From assembly GCA_947044405.1 (NCBI GenBank), contig CAMRHE010000324.1:1736001-1800000 (forward strand): a DNA stretch of 64,000 nucleotides, given 5' to 3'. This document shows, piece by piece, positions 19,401 through 29,776 of this stretch. The translations under genes were made by a program, and so were the position numbers. Within the stretch, counting starts at the first letter, position 1. Every line of letters starts with the position of its first letter. This DNA comes from Leptodactylus fallax. Lineage: Eukaryota > Chordata > Amphibia > Anura > Leptodactylidae. The notes below the pieces were generated by a model. The model ran no database searches and was not told where the DNA came from. It saw only the letters and a list, made by a program, of their open reading frames with translations.

Positions 19401-19884
19401 TGTACCTCAGATTGATGGTATGGATATCTCCAATGATGGCTCGGCCTGCGATTCTCCACAGTCCTTAGCCGATATTCCACCTGACCTTCCTGAAACTCCT
19501 GAGAGTGATTGGACTGTGGCTCCTGAAGTTCCTAGATCACCAGTATCTTCTCCTTCAGGGAGACCTATGAACCCTCAAACTCCAGAATTCGTACCTAGAT
19601 CTGTGTCTACAGATGAGCAGGGATCTAGCTCTCCTACGCCACCAGCACCATCCCCTCCCATGGCAGACAACCCTAGTTTAGGGCCTGGACATGCTAGTTT
19701 ACCTCAGAGAGAGGTACGGAGAGGAGAGAGAATTAGACACCCTCCACCTATGCTGACATATGATAGTTTGGGGGACCCCAGATTTACTACTCAGCCTCAT
19801 TTATACCATGCTTGGGTGGGTGCAGTGTCCACTTTGGTCAATATGTTACCAATTTTCGCTCCTGCTGGCATGTATACCTATTAA
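16447..19884 (+). CDS. pol: Gypsy pol: reverse transcriptase, RNase H, integrase
   Basis: About 1145 codons without a stop. Counted from the GTG at 16450: RT with LCVDYRTLN, the FTRMPQGTKGAP block and catalytic YLDD at residues 216-219; RNase H with YVLHVDASFEGLGGVL, a DNNPLTYVL stretch and GADALSRRP; integrase with an HHCC finger (first His about 649), catalytic Asp 715 and 774 and Glu 810 (D-x35-E), then a GPY/F-like module with GDHVLLRN and WHRNHLLPV, and a Pro/Ser-rich tail. RT and RNase H copy the RNA into DNA and integrase inserts it. No ATG lies near the start; the frame is -1 relative to protease, so translation by readthrough is expected. Confidence 0.95.
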   Translation, partial: SVQDSNPRCIPNLNLDLSDPHLPEAWNQRLTQKLSELSEVFSMDDMDVGCAKSAQHTFRLTDSTPFRERPRRVAPKDVDELRQTLQQMKGQGIIVDSKSPYTLPIVVVRKKSGAIRLCVDYRTLNRRTLPDQYTLPRIEEALEALNGNCWFTVLDLRSGYYQVPMAPEDQEKTAFICPLGFFQFTRMPQGTKGAPATFQRLIERVLGDLVPRECLVYLDDIIVFGKTLEEHEERLMRVLQRLKEEGLKLSADKCKFCRSSVTYVGHIVSAEGVATDPGKIEAVVNWPRPQNITELQSFLGFCGFYRRFVEGYSKIARALLDLLKSDSGDPGKKKGSSKSLFGDRWTADCEEAFKLLKKKLTEAPVLAYADAQKPYVLHVDASFEGLGGVLHQEYPAGLRPIAFISRSLSPSEKNYPVHKLEFLALKWAIVDKLHDYLYGATFEVRTDNNPLTYVLSTAKLDATGHRWLAALSNYQFTLKYKSGPKNIGADALSRRPGLPSPEVVDEWEEVPSPGVGALCAMAAVVEDRVAFSETRLIDSIGGGPEAVPDMFAYPAALGSFESCSISSKRMIWSQKTDPLIGPLYQAVSSQDREMLKTSLPSECSQLLRDWEKFEIDNGLLYHVVLYHDHPGRHQLVIPSCFQKMIFRSLHDYHGHLGPEKTYGLIQDRFYWPKMRDTVTRLCRCCRRCLQRKTVPVRAAFMGHLKSSGPMDLVCIDFLCIDNDSRGFGNVLVVTDHFTRYAQAFPTKDQKAVTVARVLWEKYFIHYGLPHRLHSDQGRDFESNLIKELLQLLNIRKSRTTPYHPEGDALPERFNRTLLDMLGTLRIEDKRSWSRKVEAMVHAYNSTRHESTGYSPYFLMFGREPRLPIDILLGVSTDGISHRDHYRYVARLKEMLKSAYELAEENAAKVNEGNKRRFDLRVRYRELNPGDHVLLRNLGASAKHKLADRWRSELFTVVDRLPGIPVYKIKGRDGRIRTWHRNHLLPVPQIDGMDISNDGSACDSPQSLADIPPDLPETPESDWTVAPEVPRSPVSSPSGRPMNPQTPEFVPRSVSTDEQGSSSPTPPAPSPPMADNPSLGPGHASLPQREVRRGERIRHPPPMLTYDSLGDPRFTTQPHLYHAWVGAVSTLVNMLPIFAPAGMYTY

Positions 19885-19992
19885 CCTGTTGTGACTCTGT
19901 AAATGCAAAAGCAACCATATTGATATTGTCATTGGTAATGTTGACTGTATACTATGACTTTGTATGTCTTTGACGTGACGTAAAGATTTCAC

Positions 19993-20003
19993 CAGAGGGA
20001 GAG
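19993..20003 (+). promoter_or_regulatory. Polypurine tract before the 3' LTR
   Basis: AGAGGGAGAG directly abuts the TGTAGGG start of the 3' LTR, the position of the plus-strand primer in LTR elements. Confidence 0.7.
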
Positions 20004-21010
20004 TGTAGGGAACTGCCATTTCTACTAGTATATAATGTATCTGGCTTCTTTGCCCCTGCAGTTTGGCTTCAGAGACCCCAGGCATTCAGTGCAAGTTTTG
20101 TTTTGTAAATACAGTGAGTCAGACACATGTGAGACAGAGCTGCTGCGGGGAGAGATGTGAGCAGAGCTGCTGAGACAGACATGTTATGCCTGGGGGAGTC
20201 TAAGAGCCACTTGTTCCTCTTTACTTCACAGTATATAGTTAGGTATGTGTTACCCCCTATATACTCACAGGACCTAGCTAGTAACCGTAGTTAGGGATCC
20301 ATATATATATATAGTTCAGGGCAGTGATAGGTTAGGCTTCCGAAGGCCAACTAGCTAGTTAGAGGCCCAGTGGCACTAGTAGTTTAGCTGGCAGGTTAAG
20401 GACTCAGTGTTAGGGTAGTCAGGCCTGCATCTACTGCCGTCACCGTCGCCCTGTTTGCTGCCTGTGAAGAATCTCACCATCATCATCATCTCCTGATCGG
20501 CTGTCTGTCATCTCCTGGAAGAATCCGAGGATCCACAGTCATCCACAGGGGCCCCTGCATCTCTTCTGTTGCCTGGAGGTATTGTGCACTGGACTCTTGC
20601 TATATATCTATATATATACCCGGGTATATAAGCTAAGACGGTTGAGGACTTGCTGGTTGTTGTAGTATTGCTGTGTTCTGAGTATATTGTATGTATGTAC
20701 TATTACCCTGTTGATTCTTATAAAGCTACTGTTATAACCTTATGTGGTATCTGTATGTATTCTTCAGAATGTGAGATTAGTACAGTGATCCTTGTTAAGG
20801 CTACTAACTGTACTTCATGGGTAAGTCCCAGGAAGAGATCCTCCCTGTAATACAGAGGCTCTATCCTGGTTGGAGGCACTGATATATTTCATATATGTTC
20901 CCACTCTTCCCTTCAGCGAAGGCTTCAGGTCTCATTATACACACAGGTCAGCGCCAGAGTCTGTTGCGGGAGGGATAATATTCATACCCCCCCCCCCAAA
21001 TAGGGCTACA
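20004..21010 (+). repeat. 3' LTR of the Gypsy element
   Basis: 1007 bp, same length as the 5' LTR; about 11 substitutions, mostly transitions. The short open frame near 20650-20850 is a copy of the equivalent stretch in the 5' LTR, not a gene. Confidence 0.96.
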
Positions 21011-21058
21011 CATATGCAATGACCTTTTCTGCAGAAAGGTGAAGTCTGGACATGCATG

Positions 21059-22130
21059 CAGGGGCGTAACTAGAAAAGACTGGGCCCCATATCAAACTTT
21101 TCACTGGGGGGCCCCCCATAGCATAGCGCCCCCTTTCCTGGCTCCCACACAGTATAATGCCCCATTTACACACACTATAATGTCCCAAAGTGGCCTCCCG
21201 ACAGTATGATGTCCCATAGCGTCCCCTCCACACAGTATAATGTCCCATAGCGGCCACTTAACACAGTATAATGTCCAATAGTGGGCCCTCCAACCAGCTT
21301 TATTGTCCCACGGTGGCCCCTCCACACAGTATAATGTCCCACAGCGGACCCTCCAAATAGTATAATGTCCCATAATGGCCCCTCCACACAGTATTATATC
21401 CCATAGTGGACCATCCACAAACTATTATTATACTCTGGGGTCTTGTTAGACCCAGGAGTATAATGATCAGAGGCCTAGGGGAGGTGACAAATATAAAAAC
21501 CAGCAGTGGCATAACAATTGTGGTCGCAGGGGGTGCGACCGGGCCCAGAGGGGAGCCTATCATACAGAGAGTTATTCTTCTGCACTGTGGGGAGCCTATT
21601 ATACTGTGTGGGGCCACTATGGAGAATTACATTGGGGGGCATCTGGGGAGTCAATCACAGGGTACAGGCCATTTTACTGTGTTGGGGCTCTGGGGAGTAT
21701 ATTATACTGTGTGGAGCATTATATATCATGTGGGTCCACTATGGGGGGCCCAGGGGAGCATTTTACACTGTGTGGTGCCACTGTGGAGCGTTATATACCA
21801 TGTAGAACATTATACTTGTAAATTCCTGCTGGCAGCCCTGTGTGTTATGTCTGCATCACAGCTCTCTCACTATAATCTTGCACATATGTGTAGTGCTCCA
21901 TGGCTGTGTCATTCCCCATACAATATTGTGCATGAACCGACCATGGAGCTATTGGGGCATGCACAGTACTATAGGGATGACGATACAGGGAACATACTTA
22001 GTAACAACAGATAGTCCGCACATGTAAGATATGAAAGAACGATGGTGTAGGCTATTAGCAGGAAGCTGTTGGGTGGGCCACCAGAACAAGTTCCACTGGT
22101 GGGACCTAGGCCCTTCAGTCAGATACTGGT
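21059..22130. mobile_element. hAT-type non-autonomous material, composite
   Basis: Begins CAGGGGCGTAACTAG followed by GGGCCCC, the same style of end as CAGTGGCATAAC at about 21504, so at least two elements are nested or adjacent. An end-like CTGGTGGGACCTAGG... AGATACTG occurs at 22098-22128. It carries a 31-bp-type minisatellite and the ATTATACTCTGGGGTC ... GACCCAGGAGTATAAT hairpin (21427-21465). I could not find matching 8-bp flanks, so the outer limits are provisional. Confidence 0.6.
21130..21400 (-). repeat. Degenerate 31-bp minisatellite
   Basis: Units of CACAGTATAATGTCCCATAG followed by GGCCCCTC, on the opposite strand to the related array at 6472-6815. More diverged than that array. 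Long minus-strand reading frames here reflect the repeat only. Confidence 0.85.
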
Positions 22131-22507
22131 AAGAGAGGTGGCGAAGCAGCACTAAAATTTGTTTACTGTTGGGTCAGAGGACAGGAAAGAAGCACAGAGG
22201 TTGGGGGCAAGCAGGGGATTCTTCTGTGTTACTGTCCTGCTTCCCATGTATGGCTTATTCCAGGTATGGGAGAGGTGCACTGCAATGCTGGAGAGGAAGC
22301 ATAGCAGAGCCCAGCACCCAGATGGCTGTAGAGGAAGCAGATTGATGAGCAGGGAAGCAACCTGGGTAACCTTAGCTGCTTCTGGGGAAGGGAAGGACTC
22401 CCAGACAATTTATTGGTGCTGCAAATCAGTGCTATTTGTCCACAAAGCCCCTGGCTTACATGCAGGCGCTTTGTGGACTTCAGAATTGTGGCTTGCATTA
22501 CAGCTTC

Positions 22508-22940
22508 TTCCATATCTCCCAACTTTCAAAGGTCAGAAAGAGGAACTGTGCAAGCTGTGGCAAATTTATCTCCACCCACTTCCACTTTGACTCTGCCATC
22601 CATTTCTCTTTGAACCCCCACACAGTATAATGCCCCCACAGTCACCCTAGGATATGCCCCCACTGTTTTCTTAACAGCATAATGTCCCCCTCCAAAACCC
22701 TCACAGTATAAAGTCACTCGCCTGGTGCACCCACAGTATAATGTCCCCCTCCATCTGCCCCCACAGAATAATGTCCTCCTCCAGTTGCCCCCACAGTTTA
22801 ATGTACCCTTCAGTTTAATGTCCCTCTCCAGTGGCCCCAATGTTTAATATCCCCTCTCTAGCTGTTCCCACAGTTTAAAATCCCCTTGCAGTTTCCCCCA
22901 TAATATTATGTTTTTCTTCTGGTACCAAACATAAAAAAAA
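22508..22940 (-). mobile_element. Fragment of the CTCCCAACTTTCAAAGG family
   Basis: Starts with CATATCTCCCAACTTTCAAA and continues through CTGTGGCAAATTTA and CTCCACCCAC, which is the complement of 56290-56409. It then runs into degenerate CAGTATAATG/CAGTTTAATG repeats to about 22900. The other end is missing, so it is a truncated copy in opposite orientation to 55349-56409. Confidence 0.75.
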
Positions 22941-23156
22941 AAATAAATACCTTGACCCGTGATCCAGATTCTAAAATCAGCAGCGTAGGCCAGAGACTTC
23001 TGGAAATCTGAGAATGGGCGAAATGGGGGTGGGGTGGGGCTGTATGTATATTACTATGTGTACTAATATTGGGCAGAGTGTACACTGTACAAAAATGTAA
23101 TTGCCAGCATAATACATTTAAAGTAATAAAAATAAAATCAATACATTTGGGCACTT

Positions 23157-23378
23157 TTAGGCTAAGGCCCCACATTGCAGAAACGCAGCTTTTTTTTTTT
23201 TTTGCTGCGTTTTTTTGAGCCAAAGTCAGGAACGGCTTGAAAAGGACTGGAAAATATAAAGGAAGCCCTTAGATGTTTCCCTTCTGTTAAATCCACTCCT
23301 GACTTTGTCTCAAAAAACTGTAGCAAAATTTGCAACAAAAAAAGCTTTTTGCTTCCGCAACATGGGGCCTCAACCTCA
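23157..23378. mobile_element. MITE, CTAAGGCCCCACATTGCAG family
   Basis: Opens TTAGGCTAAGGCCCCACATT and closes GCAACATGGGGCCT, with GCAGC-T(n)-GCTGCG and GAGCCAAAG inner repeats. Copies of the same family lie at 30866-31052, 34101-34325 and 41390-41584. Non-coding. Confidence 0.8.
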
Positions 23379-25300
23379 CAAATCCTGTCTTAGGCTACTT
23401 CTATAGCAGATTTATTCATGTGCATGCACTTCTATTATTTATTTAGTTAGTTAGTTTTGCTGAATTGAATAGAACAGACAAAAGTGTTTTTTTCTATTCA
23501 CTTAAAAAAATAACAAAAAAACTATAGTGAAAACGTGTACTTTTGGCATGCATTGTTTCTATACAAGTCTATGCAACTATTAAACACATCCATTTGCAAC
23601 TTTTTTTTTCTGTGTGGAAATGCATGCAATAAACTTATAGTAACTTTTTCGACATATTTGTAACCAAACTATATACAGTATGAAACCTAATTTTAAATAA
23701 TTTAAAAAAATGTTATAATAAATAGAAAGACATAATTTGAAAAATACAATTGAAGCCAAAACATGTCTGACCATTCAGGGGTTAATAAAAATAATAATTA
23801 AACCTGCCCTGCAATGACACAATATCCTTTATTACATCTTAATTGTGTTTTAGAAACTGCATTACAATTTTAGAGCTTCAAAGCACCACGTGCTGCCATT
23901 ATTGTGAAATAATCCTACAACTACAATAGACTTCACTTATTACAAAGCATGTTAACTGGATAAAAAGTGAAAGCTCATCACTTATAATGAGCAGTAAACC
24001 ACAAGGACAGAGTCTTTGAATTACAAATGGAAAAATTGATGCTGACAGTGTAAGAGCCATGCATCATAACATCAAATTGCGATGACACATTGAATGGCTG
24101 TAAACTGTTTACATCCGCATTGAGATGCATTAATAATACACATCATAGACAGAGCCAGTAGTATCCCTACAATAGACACAACCCACACATAGCTGTACTG
24201 CATCAGAGACACACCATTTTTAGAAAAGTTTCCTTAAACTTATTTGTAACCCTTATATTCTCCATATTTTTAGCTTTTCACAATATATGGAAATTATGGA
24301 AAATAAAAGAAATGCAAGGAGGCTAGACAAAGCATATCCAGTATGGTCAGTATGGTGCCGTGTTACAAATGTGGTTTTTCTAAATATGGAAGAACTACTT
24401 CAAAAAAAGTATTTCATGCAGTTTTGCTGAAATGCAGTGTAACCCCCTGCTTGAAGCTCCTGGGTCCAATACAAAATCTGCAATGGAGCCCCCACTAAGG
24501 CTAGGTTCACACCTGCGCTTGATCTCTGCTTGGGGATTACGTTCCCCATTCCGCTTTAAAAATGCAGAGAAAAAAATTCCTGCATTTATTGGTACGTTTG
24601 TACTTTCTATTAGGTCATCAAGATAATTAGTAAAAAAACAGGGTATGTATGAGCGCTACTTAATCAGCCAGACATGTGTTAAAATGAAACTTTTTTTATT
24701 GGATCACAATGTTACTCCACAAGGTGGCGATACAAAGTATGGCAACGCGTTTTGACGTCTTAACTGACGTCTTCATCAGGCCAACACGCTAGATCATGGA
24801 GCAGGCACAAAGTGCATACCCTGTTTTTTTACTACTTTACTATTTGCACTACCACTGTCTTACAGACAGGTGGTCCCAGGGGGAGCAGCAACTTGCCAGA
24901 CTTTTTTTTCTTTTTTTTTCTCTTTTTTTTTTTTTTTTTTCTCTTTTTACCATATTTAATCCCGAGGCATTACTATCCAGGTCCCCACAGGACCACCAGC
25001 GGCGCCAGTGTGGTGATAAAACCTTTTTCTTTTCATTATTTATCAAGATAATATGGTATAATGTTTTATTTGTTGATCTTTATATGTTTAGTTTCTGGTT
25101 TTCCTATTTTTATTTTGTTTCCTGATGTTTTTGTCATGTGACATTATTCAATTTGGAGGTGGTGTTTGGCTTTTAAATACCGTGTGATGGCAGTGAGACT
25201 ACATGCTATGAGCACATTATGCCTCGAAACATGTAAGAAGTTTACAACAAGTCTCGTATATGGTTTTTAGTATTAAGATTTAAAGTTGAATACTATCGAT
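23379..25300. other. No gene; AT-rich with repeat fragments
   Basis: Mostly unrecognised AT-rich DNA. At 24500-24610 there is a partial GGCTAGGTTCACACCTGCG-type MITE end. At 24745-24785 the stretch CAACGCGTTTTGACGTC ... GACGTCTTCATCAGG contains an inverted GACGTC pair and resembles a motif I associate with amphibian interspersed repeats, of unknown class. A T-rich tract at 24900-24945 explains the Phe-rich open frames there. Confidence 0.5.
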
Positions 25301-25757
25301 CTATTTATGTTTTTTGGTGCTGGTTTTTACACTTTTTGTATTTTTCAAAAAAAATATTTTAGGCTGAGCTGCAAGCCACAAATACACCGCTGTCTTCATC
25401 TCAATGTTGTCCTCAGTCGTGGATGTGGACAAGCGTCCGTCTCCTTCTTCATGGTTGACACTTGTAAACCTTTCTTTTAACTTCTTTATCCATTCATACA
25501 CACTTCTTTGCAACAAAAAACTTTCTCCATTGTGCATAAAGTCTTAGATAATATCGGCACCTGATATACCCTCAGACCACAAAAAATGAATCACTGCTCT
25601 TCTTTCTTGCAAATCACAAGTGGAGCAGGCATCTTTCTTCAAAAATACACAGCAGTGACTGGAAAATAGCGATCTCGTGCTAAGAGAGCTCATAATAAAG
25701 TGGCCAACAGAAGTTTTAATATAACTGGAGTGCGGATACTTTTTGACTCACCCTCCT
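25301..25757 (-). mobile_element. Mariner-type element, 5' end remnant
   Basis: On the minus strand the element starts near 25757 with GAGGGTGAGTCAAAAAGTAT, a mariner-type inverted end, and continues into transposase N-terminal coding sequence, which degrades by about 25365. The opposite end is not visible. Confidence 0.78.
25365..25660 (-). pseudogene. Mariner transposase N-terminal (helix-turn-helix) remnant
   Basis: The minus strand shows FCGLRVYQVPIL then, after a frame break, QRSVYEWIKKLKERFTSVNHEEGDGRLSTSTTEDNIE. This corresponds to the DNA-binding half of mariner transposases, with the SVYEWI helix and the RTSVxHEEGxGRPSTxTT linker. No catalytic DDD region remains. Stops and at least one frameshift are present. 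Living proteins of this kind bind the terminal repeats and insert at TA. Confidence 0.78.
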
Positions 25758-26399
25758 AAATATGTGTATGATGCAGATCGCAAGTAAATATAACATTTTA
25801 TTGGTGTGACCGGGGCATTTATGTGCCTGTTGTGGTCCAGGCTATATGCATGCATGAAAACTTTTACAATGTCTGGTACATCTGCCACATTAGAATGGCC
25901 TTGGCATTACACTGGTGATCTGTATCCTTTCATTACACCGCAATACATTGCTATTCATAGTTGGGTGATGTCTGCATAAACCTTACCCCTTTTGGGGCAC
26001 AATTTACTAGGACATGCCCGATTTGCTGGATTGTTTTCTAAAAACTGGGACAGTCCTAGCAACTTCAAGAGAGTCAGCAAGTATGGGTTGGACATGCCCA
26101 ATATTCACTGTAAAACCTGTGTTTCAAGTGTTCCAGAACCTTTGCAGGAAAGCATAGACTCACCAAGAATGAGGGTAGTCAGTCATGTAGGGGACAGCTA
26201 AGAAGGAGAGGCCATTTTTGCTTTGATTTAAAAGGGACTGTATTACCAATTTTTTTTTATTTATTTACTAAAACAGTGAAAAATATCACTTTTTTTCTAA
26301 TCTGTTTTTATTTTCAGATTGGATATTTTATTATTCTATTTACTTTACATGATCACAGGGGCTGCAACTTAGTCTGAGCTTCTTTTCTGCACTGCTAAA

Positions 26400-26712
26400 G
26401 AGATTATCTGGTTTCTGGCGTTGATGGCCTATCTTTAGAATAGGTCATCAATATTAGATCTGTGGTGGTCCGACACCCGTGAAGCACCTGCGGTGGTCCT
26501 ACACCCAGCTGAAGCAGCGAGTGTAGATATTGCAGCACTGACCCACTGAAATTTATGGGACAGTGCTGCCATAACTGCACTCACTACTACAGTTTGTATG
26601 GTGAGTGAGCAGCAGGGCTCGCGGTATGTAAATAATACTCAGAGCCAGACTGTCTGGGCACTGTGATCTGCGGGGGGTCCCAGGTGTCAGATGTAATATT
26701 GATGGCCCCCCT
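26400..26712. mobile_element. MITE, ATTGATGGCC inverted-repeat family
   Basis: GTTGATGGCCTATC ... GGTCATCAATATTAGATCTG at the left mirrors CAGATGTAATATTGATGGCC at the right. The middle has GTGAGTGAGCAGCAGGGCTCGCGG, related to 8400-8460 and 56630-56895. Non-coding. Confidence 0.7.
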
Positions 26713-27052
26713 TGCTTTTGAGACTTAACTGTCCACAATTGATGTGAAGTATTCCTTTTATTTTTTTTTTACTTTTCACTAAGAACAACTTGTTTGGCTT
26801 TTGTAATTTTTTTTGTTTACAGTGTTACAAAAAACACTCAATCACATGTGTGAGGTCCATGCTATTCACAGACTGCAACCCACCCTGCTCATTTGCAAGT
26901 GGTGTGCTGTCCGTGGCCAATCCACTTTTCACGTCATGAATATCCACTTCTGGGGGCAGAGCCTGACTGCGTGCTGTGATGGCTGCTTCTGCATAGAGCT
27001 CCATCACATAGAGCCTGAAAACCACTGCTACATCGCACTTTCTCACGCAGAT

Positions 27053-28048
27053 ATGGTGAGAACGGGGAGAGACACCCCCCTGGCACCCCTAAGAGGTCCA
27101 GAGGAGAGACAGGAGAGAGAGGAAAGGCAGAAGTGGGAGAGTGGAGAGGACTCCGACGGCGACAGCGTGACCAGCTCTGAGAGGAGAGACAGCAGCACTC
27201 TGCAGATATCCAAATCCTTCCTACAGAAAAAGCTTACCAAAGCGGTGAGTCCTGTACTGTCTGAGCTGGCTGATAATAAGACTGAAATACAGTCCACTAG
27301 TCACAGAGTATCTGATCTGGAAGAGGTCTACTCCAACATAAAGTCCCATACAGACACAGTCTCTGAACACCTCAATCTACACAGGGATCTGATAGACCGC
27401 TCACTCACTTTGATAGAAGATCAGGAAAATAGAAGCAGGGGGAGGAATGTAACATTGAAAGGCCTGCCAGAATCCTATCTGCCAGATTCTCTCCCAAATA
27501 TGGCTACACAGCTTTTCTCAGATTTACTAGGCCCTGAAAGAGCTGCGCAGGTGGTGATAGAGCGGATACACAGGGCCCTACGCCCTCGCCCCAAACAAGG
27601 AGACCCGCCACGAGATATCATATGCGGTCTGCTTTCATATGTAGATACGGCGGCGATACTGTCGGCTGCCAGAAACAAACAAAAGATCACATACGAAGAT
27701 ACCTAGCTATTCCTGTACCAAGATGTCGCTCCCTCTATTGAGTTCAAGAGGAGGTTGCTGAAACCGCTACTGGAGGAGTTACGTGCATGGAGCATTCAAT
27801 AAGTATGGTTATATCCTTTTGGGCTTGCTATTTTGCTGGGTACAAAGAGACTGGTCGTCCATTCTCTGGCGGACCTACCGGCGGTATGGTCTTCCTTCGA
27901 AATTGAGCCACTGGACATACCCTCCTGGATGCCGTCAGCGAGTCTTAATTTGAGAGATCTACTGGTACTCCCGCATCTGAACCCACTGAAACCCAAGTCT
28001 CCAAAGGGGAAGAAAGTGGCCATGAAACCCCATCTGGACTCCTCCTGA
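27053..28048 (+). pseudogene. L1 ORF1 (RNA-binding protein), broken
   Basis: ORF1p coats L1 RNA as a trimer. From the Met at 27053 comes a charged, Glu/Arg-rich N-terminus, then a helical region with heptad character (VSPVLSELADNKTEIQST, VSDLEEVYSNIKSHTDT), then the RRM-like core beginning ENRSRGRNVTLKGLPES and VVIERIHRALRPRPKQGDPP, PRDIICGLL, the classic Transposase_22 motifs. A stop at 27704 interrupts after KITYEDT, and the C-terminal domain resumes in another frame (LGTKRLVVHSLADLPAVW, 27833-28048). At least two lesions make it non-functional. Confidence 0.88.
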
Positions 28049-28430
28049 ACACCTAGCACTGGTCCGGCTGGAATCTCGCGGTAGTGGACTGAGTTCTGAG
28101 CTGATACTGGACTCTAGCTAGACGGTACCTATTTGTTCTCATTAACAAATTGATATGATGGGTACACACACTGGACAGGGTTGTTAACGTAAATCCTTTA
28201 AATCTTTGTTGTATTTTTTAGAGTGGCTCTGGCCTCAATTGCGGTTGATAGAACTGCCCGGGTAGCTTCTCGCACTTATGTGGGGGGGGGGGGGGCTGGG
28301 CCTTCTGTTTTCAGCTGGATGCTGGAGCCTCTGGCACTGTTGGTTCTTGAGATTGCCTGTCTCCCCCCCTCCTCCCCTTCACCAATGATAGCCACAAGCT
28401 TCCTTAAATATAATACTCCCGCCTCTCTCA

Positions 28431-28970
28431 GTGTCAGTATTACAGAAAAACTCTCCCTATACTTGGAAATTAGACTTCATAAACTATCTGGGCATTAAAC
28501 TTCCCAGCAACCTAGATGCCATCTATCCCCTGAACTTCCAGCCGCTTATAAGCGACGTAAAAGAGACCCTGAAATCCTATGACTTTCCTTATCTATCGTG
28601 GTTTGGGAGAAAGAACCTCCTACAGACCTATATAGTTCCAAAACTCACCTATGTTTCCCGCTTTCCCTCTGATGAGGAAAATTGCAAATTGCAAAAAACA
28701 ACTAATGGCTCCCTCTGCCGAATCCACCCCACTTTACATGCAGTCTCAACCCATTTGATTGAGGCGGCTAAAGCGGTCATCCCCCTGTTTTGGCTACAAC
28801 CTATTACCCCTCCCATCCAGGTCTGGATTGATAAGGTTAATCAAATCATGAGGTTTGAGGAGCTAATCAGCTGGTCGACCAGAACTCATGACAGATTCTT
28901 AAAAATATGGTCGCCATCGCATGAGAGAGCGCTACCTGCCCCAACGCACTCTGAAAGGGCAGACCCTTGA
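28431..28970 (+). pseudogene. L1 ORF2 distal fragment
   Basis: Begins in the region after the RT catalytic site with WKLDFINYLGIKLPSNLDAI and DFPYLSWFGRKNLLQTYIVPKLTYV, which match the post-RT YLGI...LSWFGR block of Tx1/L1 ORF2. A jump then leads straight to the C-terminal end (EAAKAVIPLFWLQ, HDRFLKIWSPSHE). A second internal deletion therefore removed the middle. No catalytic residues remain; pieces of ORF2 upstream of 28431 are not recognisable. Confidence 0.82.
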
Positions 28971-29150
28971 GATCTTAAGAGATCCGATTAGTGCACTTCC
29001 CCAAATCCCAGCAGATGTTACGCCCACTGTACACACTCCATTCTCGACCCCCCCCCCACTTACCTCGCCCCTCCCTTCCCTCTCTAATTCTGACTAGGGA
29101 TCAAGTCTTGGTGTCTTTGTGTTAAGTGAGGTTTCCTTACGTCTTAAAAT

Positions 29151-29729
29151 AAATTTTTCCTGACATTCCCTCCTCCCCTTTTTTTCTTTCCCACCACACT
29201 TTGATACACATTGTGCTGTGCGTTGCTAGTACACGTAACAGTGTACATGTATTCAAAATTTGCTCTGTAAGCTTCATTTGCACTTGAACATTGCCTAGCT
29301 GCATGAACTGTGCAAGTGTCGTCAGTTCATTTGTAAATCTTGACTCTGGACAGTTTACTGAGTCACATGTTATGTATTTCTTTTTAGTGCACATAAAGTA
29401 TTTTCATGTATTCATTTCTCTTTTTGGAAAATGTTGTATAAAAGATTAAAATGGTGGCCCCCTCAACCATCAGACATCCCAGCCTTTAGACACTTATTTC
29501 ATATTGTGGATAGGGAATATATGTTCTTGGTGGCAAAAAAACAATTAGCTATTTAAAGGCCAATTCACACCACCATGTTTAGGTGGGGAAACAGCTGTCA
29601 CGCACAGCATTTTTCCTGGCCAATATATGGCTGCGAGAATTGGCCATAACTCCATACTGTACTAAGAATCCATAACTTACCACTGACTATAGGAGACATG
29701 CTGTAATCTTATACTGTAACTTTATCCAT
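29151..29729. other. No recognised gene
   Basis: Contains an 85-codon minus-strand frame (29394-29137) with a Leu/Met/Gln-rich middle (LAQFMQLGNVQVQMKLTEQ) that I cannot assign. It may be a relic of a repeat. Nothing else is visible. Confidence 0.45.
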
Positions 29730-29776
29730 TCTATCTATCTATCTATCTATCTATCTACTTATCGATCTATCTATCT
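29730..29776 (+). repeat. (CTAT)n microsatellite
   Basis: About eleven CTAT units with one interruption (ACTTATCG). Confidence 0.95.

Larger units (their letters stand above)
13619..21010 (+). mobile_element. Ty3/Gypsy LTR retrotransposon, nearly intact
   Basis: A complete 7392-bp element: 1007-bp LTR, primer site, gag, zinc knuckle/protease frame, RT-RNaseH-integrase frame, purine tract, 1007-bp LTR. Integrase lies after RT and RNase H, the Ty3/Gypsy order. CATA occurs directly on both outer sides (13615-13618 and 21011-21014), consistent with a 4-5 bp target duplication. The LTRs start TGTAGGG and end GGCTACA. By hand comparison they differ at about 11 positions, so insertion was fairly recent. 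No env-like frame follows pol. Confidence 0.96.
26940..29150 (+). mobile_element. L1/Tx1-like LINE, internally deleted
   Basis: A plus-strand element with a 5' UTR-like stretch from about 26940, a damaged ORF1, and then only the distal part of ORF2 followed by a pyrimidine-rich 3' UTR to about 29150. The ORF2 endonuclease and most of the RT are missing, so roughly 2-3 kb has been lost between about 28220 and 28430. The exact start is uncertain. Confidence 0.85.

Noticed and set aside
21059..22130. One hAT-type element with matched 8-bp flanks
   Set aside because: Flanks CATGCATG (left) and GTAAGAGA (right) do not match, so it is reported as composite with provisional limits.
24796..25125. 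Phe-rich 109-codon frame resembling a membrane protein
   Set aside because: Encoded by a T-rich low-complexity tract at 24900-24945.
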